DNA of 64,000 nucleotides from Curvibacter cyanobacteriorum (GTDB lineage: Bacteria; Pseudomonadota; Gammaproteobacteria; Burkholderiales; Burkholderiaceae_C): contig NZ_JAQSIP010000004.1 in the NCBI RefSeq assembly GCF_028649475.1, positions 372,001 through 436,000 on the forward strand. The letters run 5' to 3'. Positions 1 through 8,237 of the stretch are shown one piece after another. The notes below the pieces were generated by a model. It saw only the letters and a program-made list of their open reading frames with translations. It had not been told where the DNA came from and made no database searches. The position numbers and the translations under genes were made by a program. Every line of letters starts with the position of its first letter. Position 1 is the stretch's first letter.

Positions 1-627
1 CTGGGTGTCGACCCCGCGTGACACCAGCACCACGTTGCGAAAACCGCAGGCACTGAGCTGATCGCGCAGGCCGGGGTCGGGGGTCATGGTGCACTGGGTC
101 AGGTTATGGAATTTGCGCAGGTAGGCCATGATGGGCTTGTGCAGCCAGCCCATGCCGTAGTGCTTGCTGTAGGCGTGGAAATTGGTGCGGAAGTCCGAGC
201 ACACCGGCAGCTTGAGCTGCACCGCGGCTTGCAGGGCCGACCAGCCCATCGGCCCCTCGGTGGCGATGTGCACCACGTCGGGCCGGCGCCGCGCCCAGAG
301 GCTGAGCAGGTTCTTCTTGGAGGTCAGGCCCATGCGCAGGTGCGGGTAGCGCGGGATCGGCAGGCCGCGCATCAGCACCTCATGGAAGCGCAGGTCGTCG
401 CTGGCCTGTTCACCACGCGGCTCGGCCGCGGTTTGCTGGGGCCGGATCAGCTGCACCTCGTGCTGGCGTTCACGCAGCCCCTCCACCACGCAGGCGATGG
501 TGCGGGCCACGCCGTTGACTTCGGGTGGGTAGGTTTCGGTGACCACCGCCACCCGCAGCGAGCGGCGCTGCACCGGGAAGTCATCGACCACGATGGGGGG
601 AGCTTGAAGGCCTGTCATGCCGACCAT
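1..627 (-). CDS. GT4-family glycosyltransferase, N-terminal part (cut by window edge)
   Basis: The gene reads leftward and runs off the window, leaving 209 residues of the N-terminal Rossmann domain. After a 24-residue leader comes a strand and the motif ETYPPEVNGVA (residues 31-41), which is typical of GT4 retaining glycosyltransferases that act on lipid acceptors (mannosyl- and glucosyl-transferases, including those that make glycolipids). A PDVVHIATEGPMG segment follows, as in the family. Start is ATG 627 or ATG 618; neither has a strong ribosome binding site. It diverges from the Mpo1-like gene across 147 bp. Acceptor and sugar cannot be told because the C-terminal donor domain is missing. 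The neighbours suggest membrane glycolipid synthesis (inference). Confidence 0.8.
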   Translation of the reverse strand, partial: MVGMTGLQAPPIVVDDFPVQRRSLRVAVVTETYPPEVNGVARTIACVVEGLRERQHEVQLIRPQQTAAEPRGEQASDDLRFHEVLMRGLPIPRYPHLRMGLTSKKNLLSLWARRRPDVVHIATEGPMGWSALQAAVQLKLPVCSDFRTNFHAYSKHYGMGWLHKPIMAYLRKFHNLTQCTMTPDPGLRDQLSACGFRNVVLVSRGVDTQ

Positions 628-665
628 GGTGGTCGCCGATTGCAACGGTGGCGTGACAGTGAGCG

Positions 666-704
666 TCACTGGTTTTTCACATTGGCGGGTCACCATTTGG
701 TCAC
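666..704. promoter_or_regulatory. Four TCAC half-sites with 11-bp phasing in a divergent intergenic region
   Basis: TCAC occurs at 666, 677, 690 and 701, that is as two pairs each with 11-bp start-to-start spacing. Direct repeats with one helical turn of spacing are the usual arrangement for OmpR/PhoB-type regulators, and the PhoB core is TGTCA/GTCAC-like. The match to a classical Pho box is imperfect, so identity of the regulator is a guess. Confidence 0.3.
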
Positions 705-774
705 GCACCCGCCGAGTCGGGGCGTTCCCCCTGTGTGCCGGCTTGCCCGGCTTGTCCTGTTGCAAGGAGTGAAG

Positions 775-1383
775 GTGAACGATTTCCTGAGTGCCCTGAG
801 AACCCAGCGGTGGGACGACCACCGCTACTACCACCACAGCCGCATCAACCAGACCCTGCACCTCATCAGTGCGCTGAGTTTTCTGGTGGCGTATGGCCTG
901 TTGTTCATCGATCCGCCCAGCGCCGCCTTGCTGGCCTGGGGCGTGTCGATGGTGGCGCGCCAATCAGGCCATTTCTTCTTCGAGCCCCGGGGCTACGACG
1001 AAGTCAACCAGGCCACGCACGAACACAAGGAAGCCATCAAGGTGGGCTACAACCTGCGCCGCAAGGTGGTGCTGATGGCGCTGTGGGTGGCCGCCCCGGT
1101 GCTGCTGTGGTTCAGCCCGGACCTGTTCGGTTGGGTGACCCCCGCGGACTCGATGTCCGCGTTCTGGCACCAGGTGGGCTGGGCCTGGCTGGTGGTGGGC
1201 GTCGGGGGCTTGCTGTTCCGCACCGTGCACCTGTTCTTCCTGCAAGGGGTGCAGACGGGCCTGGTCTGGATGTGCAAGATCCTGACCGACCCCTTCCATG
1301 ATGTGTGGCTCTACCACAAGGCCCCGCTGCACCTGTTGCGCGGCGAGTGGGTGGACCCGATGGTCCACGCCCGCAAGCCCTGA
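775..1383 (+). CDS. Mpo1-like (DUF962-like) membrane protein
   Basis: 202-residue integral membrane protein. GTG 775 is chosen because AAGGAG (764-769) sits 5 bases upstream; the open frame extends further left only as a shadow. It carries H20-x4-N25-x3-H29, then two hydrophobic segments (about 30-60), then GHFFFE (H66, E70), and two more hydrophobic segments (about 95-150). This H-x4-N-x3-H ... GHxxxE layout resembles the Mpo1/DUF962 family, whose yeast member is an Fe(II)-dependent dioxygenase in alpha-oxidation of 2-hydroxy fatty acids. The C-terminal 90 residues are longer than a minimal Mpo1. A role in fatty-acid or lipid turnover fits the neighbours. Recognition is by motif only. Confidence 0.55.
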   Translation: MNDFLSALRTQRWDDHRYYHHSRINQTLHLISALSFLVAYGLLFIDPPSAALLAWGVSMVARQSGHFFFEPRGYDEVNQATHEHKEAIKVGYNLRRKVVLMALWVAAPVLLWFSPDLFGWVTPADSMSAFWHQVGWAWLVVGVGGLLFRTVHLFFLQGVQTGLVWMCKILTDPFHDVWLYHKAPLHLLRGEWVDPMVHARKP

Positions 1384-1389
1384 CGGGGA

Positions 1390-3039
1390 TCAGCCCCGGT
1401 GGGCCAGCATCTCGCGCAGGATGCTGCGTTTGATCGAGCGGTTGCTCAATCGCTCGTCCTGCCACCACCAGCCGTCGGCGGCCATGGCCTGGGCCGCGGC
1501 GACAAAGCGCTGGCACACCTCCTCGAAATCCGCTTCGGTGTAGTTCAGGCTGAAGATCAGGCGCCCGGTCCCGACCCAGCTCAGGGCCAGGCCTTGTTCG
1601 CGCAGGTAGAACTGCAGCATCCAGTTGTAGCGCGACGGTTGGGTGTAGTTGACGGTCCAGATGCTGGACAGGTTGGCCACCCGCACCGGCAGCCCGGCGC
1701 TGGCCAGTTGCTGGTTGAGCCGGGCCGCCCGCAGGTTCTGGCGCTGGTCCAGGTCCAGGTACATGAGCTGGGCCTCGGGGGTTTCGAGGTAGTCGAGGAA
1801 GGCCTGCATGGCGCCCATCACATAGGGGTGGGAGTTGAAGGTGCCGCGCGCAAAGCACAGGTCAGCGGGGCGGTCTTCGCGGTAACGCTTCATCAACTCG
1901 CGGCGGCCGCACACCACACCCACCGGCAAGCCGCCCCCCAGGGTCTTGCCGTAGGTCACCAGGTCGGCCTTGACGCCAAAGTACGACTGCGCGCCCTCGG
2001 GGCCCAGGCGAAAGCCCACGAACACCTCGTCAAAGATCAACACGATGCCGCGCTCGGTGCAGACCTCGCGCACCTGTTGCAACCAGGCGGTGTAGGCCGC
2101 GCGGTCAAAGCCGGCCTGGCGCGAGCTGTCGACCAGGGTCGAGTCGCCGGGGGCGTTGCGGTTCGGGTGCAGCGCCTGCAGCGGGTTGATCAGCACGCAG
2201 GCGATGTCGCGGCGGGTGCGCAGCACCTGCAGGCTGTTCTCGTGCAGGTCGCGCAGGGTGTAGGTCTCGCGCGGGGGCAGGGGGTTGCCCGGCCCCGGCT
2301 GCACGTCCTCCCACCAGCCGTGGTAGGCGCCGCAAAAGCGCACCAGGTGGCGTTTGCCGGTGTGGTAGCGGGCCAGGCGCACGGCCTGCATGACGGCCTC
2401 GGTGCCCGACATGTGGAAGGACACCTGGTCCAAGCCCGACAGCCGCTGCAGGCGCTGCACGTTCGAGGCCACGCAGGGGTGCAGGCCGCCCAGCACCGGC
2501 CCCAGCGCTTGCACATGGGCGGCGCCCCGCGCGATGCACTCGCGGTACACATCGACCCCGAACACATTCACGCCGTAGGAGCCGGTCAGGTCGAAGTAGC
2601 GGTTGCCGTCGAGGTCGCTGACGCAGACGCCGTCGGCCGCCTCAAGGAAGGCCCCCACCTGCAGGTGCTGGCGCAACAGGGGGCTGAACTGAAATGGCAC
2701 CCGGTAGGCGCCCGTGAACTGCAGGTCGGGCAGGCCCTCGCGCGCCTGGGCTGTCAGGGCCAGCGTCTTGGGGCAGCGCTGCACCAGTTGTTGGCCCAAC
2801 CGCAACAGGGCCTGGCGGCGGCGCTCGGCCACCTCGGGGGGGGCGCCATCGGCGGCAAAGAAGCGCGCCTCGTCATAGGCGTAACCCGGCAGCCACGAGG
2901 CCACGCGCTTGGCCATGCGCGAGTGGCCGGCCAGCGACGGGTGCTTGGCACGCGACAGCGCCAGGCGGCGCATCAAGCGGGGCATGGCTGCTGCCAGCGC
3001 CGCGCCTCCCAAAGTCCAGAGAGCCAGTGTTTCGTCCAT
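1390..3039 (-). CDS. Class III (HemL-like) PLP-dependent aminotransferase with N-terminal membrane anchor
   Basis: 549 residues from ATG 3039. Fold type I class III aminotransferase: DGNRYFDLTGSYGVN near 165-180, FHMSGTEAVMQAVRLAR, FCGAYHGWWED, the LIFDEVFVGFRLG aspartate segment, and PLP lysine K365 in TYGKTLGGGLPVG. It is most like glutamate-1-semialdehyde aminomutase relatives but is about 120 residues longer at the N terminus, which begins with a hydrophobic stretch (about residues 5-20) followed by arginines, so it may sit on the membrane. It diverges from psd with 58 bp between start codons. That pairing suggests an amino-group transfer in lipid or envelope synthesis rather than haem synthesis (inference). 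Substrate unknown. Confidence 0.75.
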   Translation of the reverse strand: MDETLALWTLGGAALAAAMPRLMRRLALSRAKHPSLAGHSRMAKRVASWLPGYAYDEARFFAADGAPPEVAERRRQALLRLGQQLVQRCPKTLALTAQAREGLPDLQFTGAYRVPFQFSPLLRQHLQVGAFLEAADGVCVSDLDGNRYFDLTGSYGVNVFGVDVYRECIARGAAHVQALGPVLGGLHPCVASNVQRLQRLSGLDQVSFHMSGTEAVMQAVRLARYHTGKRHLVRFCGAYHGWWEDVQPGPGNPLPPRETYTLRDLHENSLQVLRTRRDIACVLINPLQALHPNRNAPGDSTLVDSSRQAGFDRAAYTAWLQQVREVCTERGIVLIFDEVFVGFRLGPEGAQSYFGVKADLVTYGKTLGGGLPVGVVCGRRELMKRYREDRPADLCFARGTFNSHPYVMGAMQAFLDYLETPEAQLMYLDLDQRQNLRAARLNQQLASAGLPVRVANLSSIWTVNYTQPSRYNWMLQFYLREQGLALSWVGTGRLIFSLNYTEADFEEVCQRFVAAAQAMAADGWWWQDERLSNRSIKRSILREMLAHRG

Positions 3040-3097
3040 GTGATGAGGTGTCTGGTGAATGGAAAGCTCATCTGTAACTTGCTCGATTGACACCTTG

Positions 3098-4024
3098 ATG
3101 AAACCCCGATTTTTCCGCCGCCTGCGCGATCGCCTGCTGCAACAGGAGGACCTCAATTTCCTGCTCACCAACCGGGTGCCACGCCTGGCCCTGACCCGCT
3201 TCATGGGCTGGTTCAGCCAGCTGCGCCACCCCTGGGTGAGCGCGGCCTCGATTGGGGTTTGGCGTTTGTTCACCGAGTTGGACCTCAGCGACGCCCGGAA
3301 AACGCGTTTCGACAGCCTGCACGACTGTTTCACGCGCGAGTTGCGCCCCGGGGCCCGGCCCTTTGACCCCGACCCCGCTGTGCTGGCCAGCCCCTGCGAC
3401 GGCATCGTCGGGGCCTGTGGCAGCGCCCTTGGCCTGGAGGTGTTCCAGGCCAAGGGCTTCCCGTACCGGGTCGAAGACTTGTTTGGCAGTGCCGAGCGCG
3501 CTGCCCCGTTCCGTGACGGCTGCTATGTGACGCTGCGCCTCACCTCCGCCATGTACCACCGCTTTCATGCGCCGCACGACGGCCGCCTGCGGCATGTGAC
3601 CCACTTGCAGGGCGACACCTGGAACGTCAACCCGATCGCCTTGAAGCGGGTGCAGGCCCTGTTTTGCCGCAACGAGCGGGCCGCACTGCATGCCCGTCTG
3701 AGCGTGGGCGGGCACCCGATTGCGCTGGTGCCGGTGGCCGCGATCCTGGTGGCCAGCCTGCGCCTGCACGCGCTGAACCTGCTCCTGCACGGGCGTTACC
3801 CGGGGCCGCATGAGCTGCCTTGCGACGTGCCGTTTGCCAAGGGGCAGGAGCTGGGCTGGTTCCAGCACGGCTCGACCATCATCGTGTTTGCGCCGCCGGG
3901 CTTTTCGCTCTGCGAGGGCGTGGTGCCCGGCCAGCGCTTGCGCGCGGGTCAGCCCTTGATGTGTTTGCCGCGTGGCGAGAAATCGCCGCCCTTGGCGGTG
4001 GCGGTGCCCGGCAGCACGTCGTAG
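3098..4024 (+). CDS. psd: Phosphatidylserine decarboxylase
   Basis: 308 residues; decarboxylates phosphatidylserine to phosphatidylethanolamine at the inner membrane. The family triad is visible: D101 in ASPCDG, H157 in YHRFHAPHDG, and S259 in HGSTIIVF, where self-cleavage before the serine makes the pyruvoyl group. The usual LGST is HGST here, as in some family members. Start ATG 3098 (MKPRFFRRLR) matches the usual N terminus; an in-frame ATG at 3059 would add 13 residues. It diverges from the aminotransferase gene. Its 3' end overlaps the convergent GT39-type gene by 76 bp. No second psd is in the window, so whether this is the housekeeping copy is open. Confidence 0.9.
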   Translation: MKPRFFRRLRDRLLQQEDLNFLLTNRVPRLALTRFMGWFSQLRHPWVSAASIGVWRLFTELDLSDARKTRFDSLHDCFTRELRPGARPFDPDPAVLASPCDGIVGACGSALGLEVFQAKGFPYRVEDLFGSAERAAPFRDGCYVTLRLTSAMYHRFHAPHDGRLRHVTHLQGDTWNVNPIALKRVQALFCRNERAALHARLSVGGHPIALVPVAAILVASLRLHALNLLLHGRYPGPHELPCDVPFAKGQELGWFQHGSTIIVFAPPGFSLCEGVVPGQRLRAGQPLMCLPRGEKSPPLAVAVPGSTS

Positions 4025-5673
4025 ACCACCCAGGCAAACTGCATCGGCTGCGGGAAACGCCAGCCTGTGCGCGCCGCCGTCACCCAGTGCGGCTGCACCG
4101 GCAGGCCCGATTGCTCCAGCCAGGCCTCGGCCTCCAGCTCACAGGCCGTGGTCTTGTGGCGCTTCAGTTCTGGCAGGGGGCCGCGTGGGCAGATCAGCAG
4201 GCCGCCTTCCCGCACCCAGTTGGGGTGCGGGGCCAGGGTGGTGGGCCATTCGTCCGGGCGGCCCGGCAAGGCGCGCACGCGGTCGGACACGTAGAAGGCG
4301 ATCATGGCGTTCTCCGCCCACTCGCCCCCGGTCCAACCCAGGGGGATGTCGGGGTGGCGTTGCTGCCAGCCGGCCGCCATCAGTTCTGCGGCGGGTTCGG
4401 TGGCCTCGTAGTAACTGCGTCGGCCTTGCCGCGCCTGTTGGACGGTCAGCACCACACCGACCAGCACCACGCCGATCAGCACCGGCCAGGCGGCGCTGTT
4501 CAGGGCGTCCAAGCTGCGCAGGGTCACCGGCGATGGCGCCAGGCTGGGGGCCGGGGTGATCCGGGTCGGGGTGGTGACCCGGCCCAGGTTGCGCAGCCAC
4601 AGCAGCGGCAGCGCAAAGATGGTCGGAATCGCCCACGGGCTGGACAGCTCGGCCATTTCCGCCACGCCGGCGAGCAGGGTCAGGCCGCCCGGCAGCATGG
4701 CGAGCCAGAACAAGGTGTCGTCCCAGCGTTGCGGCCGCCAACTGTGCAGCGCCAGTCGGGGCAACTGGCCCACGGCCCGGCCCAGGCGGCCCCACAGCGG
4801 TCGCTCGGCCGTGCTGTCGGTGGCCTGCCAGGCGAACACCCCCAGGGTGCTGAGCCAGGCCACGAGGCCAAAGGTCAGCGGCGTGATGGCAAAGTGCAGG
4901 ATCGATCGCCAGTCCATGTGGCCGGCGCCTTGGTCCATCGCGTAACGCAGGGTTGGAAAGTCGTTTTGCCACAGCCACCAGGCGTGCGGCGCCAAGCCCA
5001 CGAACAGGGTGAGCAGCGCCAGGTAGGGGCGGGGACTGCTGAACCAGCGCAGAGCGTCCCGGCGCAACAGAGCGGCCAGGAACAGGCTCAGCAGGAACAC
5101 CCCGCTGTAGTACTTGCCCAGCATGCACAAGGCCCCCAGCCCACCCAGCGCGACCGAGGCCCACAGGCCCCGGCGGCCGGTGTGGTGCAGGCTGGCCACC
5201 CAGGCCACCGCAGTCCAGGGCCAGACCGACAGCAGGACGGCGTTGGCATTGAACTTGGCCGCGAGGGTGGTGTAAGGCAGCGTCCACAGCAGCAACAGCA
5301 CGGCGCTGCTGGCGTGTCGGCCCAGGCCCATCTGGCGCGCCAGTGCCGCGACGCCCCACAGGCCGATGGCGACATTCACATACGACAGCAGCTTGTAGGC
5401 CAGCACGTTGTGGGGCATCAGCGCGAACCAGGCCTGCACCACCCAGACAAACAGCGGCGGGTGCTTGAACGTGCCCCATTCAAAGGTCTGGGCCCAGGCA
5501 AAGTTCTCCAGCATGTCGTTGTACGGGTCCAGGTTCGGGTAGGCGAACCAATGGACCAGGGCCCAGGTCAGGCAATAGGCCAGAATCAGCCGCCCCGCCG
5601 ACAAGGGGGCACGGGAACTGACGCTGGCAGAAGGGGCGACAACAGACACAACAAGGCGCAGGTAAGGGGTCAT
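3949..5673 (-). CDS. GT39/ArnT-like integral membrane glycosyltransferase
   Basis: 574 residues from ATG 5673 (MTPYLRLVVSVV); the open frame extends 22 codons upstream with a proline-rich stretch that does not look like a signal. The N-terminal luminal loop has NLDPYNDMLENFAWAQTFEWGTFKHPPLFVWVV, the acidic D...E and KHPP pattern of PMT/ArnT-type enzymes that take sugars from polyprenyl phosphate in the periplasm. About ten hydrophobic segments follow, then a soluble C-terminal region of about 130 residues. Likely modifies lipid A, a glycan or a protein; acceptor unknown. The 3' end overlaps psd by 76 bp on the opposite strand, so the two genes cannot diverge freely there. Confidence 0.8.
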   Translation of the reverse strand: MTPYLRLVVSVVAPSASVSSRAPLSAGRLILAYCLTWALVHWFAYPNLDPYNDMLENFAWAQTFEWGTFKHPPLFVWVVQAWFALMPHNVLAYKLLSYVNVAIGLWGVAALARQMGLGRHASSAVLLLLWTLPYTTLAAKFNANAVLLSVWPWTAVAWVASLHHTGRRGLWASVALGGLGALCMLGKYYSGVFLLSLFLAALLRRDALRWFSSPRPYLALLTLFVGLAPHAWWLWQNDFPTLRYAMDQGAGHMDWRSILHFAITPLTFGLVAWLSTLGVFAWQATDSTAERPLWGRLGRAVGQLPRLALHSWRPQRWDDTLFWLAMLPGGLTLLAGVAEMAELSSPWAIPTIFALPLLWLRNLGRVTTPTRITPAPSLAPSPVTLRSLDALNSAAWPVLIGVVLVGVVLTVQQARQGRRSYYEATEPAAELMAAGWQQRHPDIPLGWTGGEWAENAMIAFYVSDRVRALPGRPDEWPTTLAPHPNWVREGGLLICPRGPLPELKRHKTTACELEAEAWLEQSGLPVQPHWVTAARTGWRFPQPMQFAWVVYDVLPGTATAKGGDFSPRGKHIKG

Positions 5674-6084
5674 TGGGGCCCGCGGCGGCGGAGGGCGATC
5701 CCGGCTGGCGGGCGGGAGGCATGGGAGGCCGGCGGACAAGGGGCCACAGCAAACGGCGCGTGGCGCCCACCCGGGCGGTGGGCGTTGACCGTGCTTGGGA
5801 CGGCCGAGATTGTCGCATGGTCAACCGATTTCAGCTGACCGGTCCCTCATTTGGAGTGAGTGGTGTTGCGCTGGCCCGCGACGCCGCTGTTGGGAGGGCG
5901 GCGCCCAAGGGCATCAACGCGGGGTACGCAGGCCCCCGAGGGCTTGGGGCGGAAACCCTGCCGGCGCCAGCGAGCCGGCGGGGCAATGGGGCAATGGGGC
6001 AAGGTCGGGGGAATCGGTCGAGGGCGGGAGGCACTGCGCTGTGCCCCCGCCGAGAGACCGGGCCGCGGCGCAGCCCGGCAGGCC
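5674..6084. other. Gene-free spacer between the GT39-type gene and metK
   Basis: 411 bp between the GT39-type start and the metK stop. I see no convincing gene: the frames crossing it have no family features. It holds a three-unit 8-bp tandem repeat (5980-6003), a short GCCGGC inverted repeat near 5961-5979 downstream of metK with no U-tract, and very G-rich sequence on the + strand. The promoter of the leftward GT39-type gene should be here. Confidence 0.6.
5980..6003. repeat. Three tandem copies of an 8-bp unit (GGGGCAAT)
   Basis: GGGGCAAT GGGGCAAT GGGGCAAG lies about 80 bp beyond the metK stop codon. Intergenic, so copy-number change would not alter a protein. Confidence 0.8.
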
Positions 6085-7266
6085 TTACAGCCCGGCAGCG
6101 GCGCGCAAGGCCGCGGCCTTGTCGGTCTTTTCCCAGCTGAACTCGGGCTCTTCGCGGCCAAAGTGGCCGTAGGCCGCGGTCTTTTCGTAGATCGGGCGCA
6201 GCAGGTCCAGCATCTGGATGATGCCCTTGGGGCGCAGGTCAAAGTGTTCGTTGACCAGCTTGGCGATCTGCTCGTCCGGGATCACGCCCGTGCCTTCGGT
6301 GTAGACCGTCACGTTCATGGGACGGGCCACACCGATCGCGTACGCAACCTGGATCTGGCACTGCTTGGCCAGGCCGGCCGCGACGATGTTCTTCGCCACA
6401 TAGCGGGCCGCGTAGGCCGCCGAGCGGTCCACCTTCGTCGGATCTTTGCCCGAGAACGCGCCGCCGCCGTGGGGGCAAGCGCCGCCGTAGGTGTCCACAA
6501 TGATCTTGCGACCAGTCAGGCCGCAATCGCCTTGCGGGCCGCCAATCACAAAGCGGCCGGTGGGGTTGATCAGGTACTTGGTGTCCTGCAGCCATTCCTT
6601 GGGCAGCACCGGCTTGATGATTTCTTCGATGATGGCTTCGGTGAAGCTGGCCTTCATCTTCTTGGCGGTTTCGCTTTGGTCGGGGCTGTGTTGGGTCGAC
6701 AGCACGACGGTGTCGATGCTGTGCGGCTTGCCGTCGACGTAGCGCATGGTGACCTGGCTCTTGGCGTCCGGACGCAGGAAAGGCAGGCGGCCATCCTTGC
6801 GCAACTGGGCCTGGCGCTCGACCAGGCGGTGCGCGTAGTAGATCGGGGCCGGCATCAGCTCGGGCGTTTCGTCGCAGGCATAGCCAAACATCAGGCCCTG
6901 GTCGCCGGCGCCGGTGTTCAGGTGGTCGTCCGACGCGTGGTCGACGCCTTGCGCGATGTCGTTGCTCTGCTTGTCGTAAGCCACCAGCACGGCGCAACCC
7001 TTGTAGTCGATGCCGTATTCGGTGTTGTCGTAGCCGATGCGCTTGATGGTGTCGCGCGCGACCTGGATGTAGTCGACGTGCGCGTTGGTCGTGATCTCGC
7101 CCGCCAACACCACCAGACCGGTGTTGGTCAGGGTTTCGGCGGCCACACGGCTCAGCGGGTCTTGCTTGAAGATGGCATCCAGGATTGCGTCAGAGATCTG
7201 ATCGGCAACTTTGTCGGGATGGCCTTCCGAAACAGATTCGGAGGTGAAAAGAAAATCGTTCGCCAT
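6085..7266 (-). CDS. metK: S-adenosylmethionine synthetase
   Basis: 393 residues; makes SAM from methionine and ATP in the cytoplasm. Start ATG 7266 gives [19 protein letters not shown], the canonical N terminus with the ATP-binding histidine in GHPDK; the longer frame adds only five residues. [20 protein letters not shown] and the [22 protein letters not shown] signature are all present, and the length equals the family norm (about 384-395). Monocistronic; divergent from the acyltransferase pair across 138 bp that contain a 9-bp inverted repeat. No SAM riboswitch that I can recognise. Confidence 0.98.
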   Translation of the reverse strand: MANDFLFTSESVSEGHPDKVADQISDAILDAIFKQDPLSRVAAETLTNTGLVVLAGEITTNAHVDYIQVARDTIKRIGYDNTEYGIDYKGCAVLVAYDKQSNDIAQGVDHASDDHLNTGAGDQGLMFGYACDETPELMPAPIYYAHRLVERQAQLRKDGRLPFLRPDAKSQVTMRYVDGKPHSIDTVVLSTQHSPDQSETAKKMKASFTEAIIEEIIKPVLPKEWLQDTKYLINPTGRFVIGGPQGDCGLTGRKIIVDTYGGACPHGGGAFSGKDPTKVDRSAAYAARYVAKNIVAAGLAKQCQIQVAYAIGVARPMNVTVYTEGTGVIPDEQIAKLVNEHFDLRPKGIIQMLDLLRPIYEKTAAYGHFGREEPEFSWEKTDKAAALRAAAGL

Positions 7267-7346
7267 TTGAATAAACTCCACGTTACAGCTACTGGGGCGT
7301 TGCCTCAGGCTCGGGAGCTTTGGCGAACGCTTTAGCAGTTTTTTTT

Positions 7347-7386
7347 AAAGTCGCCCTGCAAGTTGCTCAGTTAACTCGGCGACTTT
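7347..7386. repeat. 9-bp perfect inverted repeat between metK and the acyltransferase genes
   Basis: AAAGTCGCC (7347-7355) and GGCGACTTT (7378-7386) flank a 22-base loop that can add a further 4-bp stem (AGTT 7361-7364 with AACT 7373-7376). A T-rich tract follows on the + side and an A/T run (TTTTTTTT, 7339-7346) lies on the other. It sits in both presumed 5' leaders, so it may be an attenuator or operator; a true terminator is less likely because no transcript is expected to end here. Confidence 0.5.
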
Positions 7387-7404
7387 TTCAATTTTAACCA
7401 CTTC

Positions 7405-8235
7405 ATGCTCCTCCTGCTCAGGGTTTTGTCCCTGTTTCCCCTTGGGTTGCTCCAGGTCATTGGTTGGCTGCTGGGCTGGCTGGCCTTCCTGGTCTCGCCC
7501 ACTTACCGTCGCCGTTTTGTGGAGAACGCCACCTTGGCCGGCTGCAGCCGGGGCCAGATGGCGGCCGCAGTGGGCCACGCCGGCTGCATGGTGGGTGAGT
7601 TGCCGCGCCTGTGGCTGGGGCGGCCGCTGCCCTTTCGCTGGGACGATGGCGGCTGCATTCAGCGGGCCTTTGACGCGGGGCGGGGCATTGTGTTTTTGAC
7701 CCCCCACATGGGCTGCTTCGAGTTGTCACCGCAGGCGCTGGCCGCGGACTACAGCGAACGCCAGGGGCCCATGACCATCCTGTACCGGCCGGCCCGCCAA
7801 CCCTGGCTGGCCCGGGCCATGGCGTCGGTGCGTGAGCGCCCGGGCCTGCAGGCGGTGCCGACCACCCTGGCCGGGGTGCGGCAGCTGATCAAGGCGCTGC
7901 GCCAAGGGCGCGCGGTGGGCCTGTTGCCCGACCAGGTGCCGCCCGAAGGCATGGGCGCCTGGTCCCCGTTCTTCGGTCGTCCGGCCTACACCATGACCTT
8001 GGCGGCCCGCCTGGTGCAGCAGACCGGGGCCACCGTGCTGCTGGCCTGGAGCGAGCGCCTGTCATGGGGGCGCGGCGTGGCCGTGCATGTGCGCGAGATG
8101 CGCGAGCCGCTGTCGGCCGACATGGACACGGCCCTGGCGCAACTCAATGCCGAGATGGAGCAGTTGATCCGGGCTTGCCCGGCCCAGTACCTTTGGGGTT
8201 ACGCGCGCTACAAGCCGCCGCGTGGAGAGTTGTGA
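7405..8235 (+). CDS. Lipid A biosynthesis acyltransferase (LpxL/HtrB family), first copy
   Basis: 276 residues. An N-terminal hydrophobic segment (about 1-32) anchors it at the inner membrane; the catalytic HX4E is H101-E106 in TPHMGCFE, followed by the family's YRP and LPDQVPPEGMG region (DQ near 178). The family transfers a secondary acyl chain from acyl-ACP to Kdo-lipid A. Two bases separate it from the second, related gene, so they form an operon. Which of the two adds the laurate-like chain and which the second chain cannot be told from sequence. Confidence 0.88.
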   Translation: MLLLLRVLSLFPLGLLQVIGWLLGWLAFLVSPTYRRRFVENATLAGCSRGQMAAAVGHAGCMVGELPRLWLGRPLPFRWDDGGCIQRAFDAGRGIVFLTPHMGCFELSPQALAADYSERQGPMTILYRPARQPWLARAMASVRERPGLQAVPTTLAGVRQLIKALRQGRAVGLLPDQVPPEGMGAWSPFFGRPAYTMTLAARLVQQTGATVLLAWSERLSWGRGVAVHVREMREPLSADMDTALAQLNAEMEQLIRACPAQYLWGYARYKPPRGEL

Positions 8236-8237
8236 GC

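Noticed and set aside
1399-3090. 563-codon + strand frame opposite the aminotransferase gene
   Set aside because: Shadow of the aminotransferase reading frame with no recognisable domain.
3820-5838. 672-codon + strand frame opposite the GT39-type gene
   Set aside because: Gln/Arg/Pro/Gly-rich shadow; the minus strand shows clear membrane segments and family motifs.
7267-7346. SAM-sensing riboswitch upstream of metK
   Set aside because: No conserved core or pseudoknot of a known SAM class could be traced; only a simple inverted repeat is present.
8064-8237. Extended N terminus for the second acyltransferase
   Set aside because: It overlaps the first acyltransferase gene in another frame and reads as Arg/Gly-rich shadow; ATG 8238 gives the normal family start.
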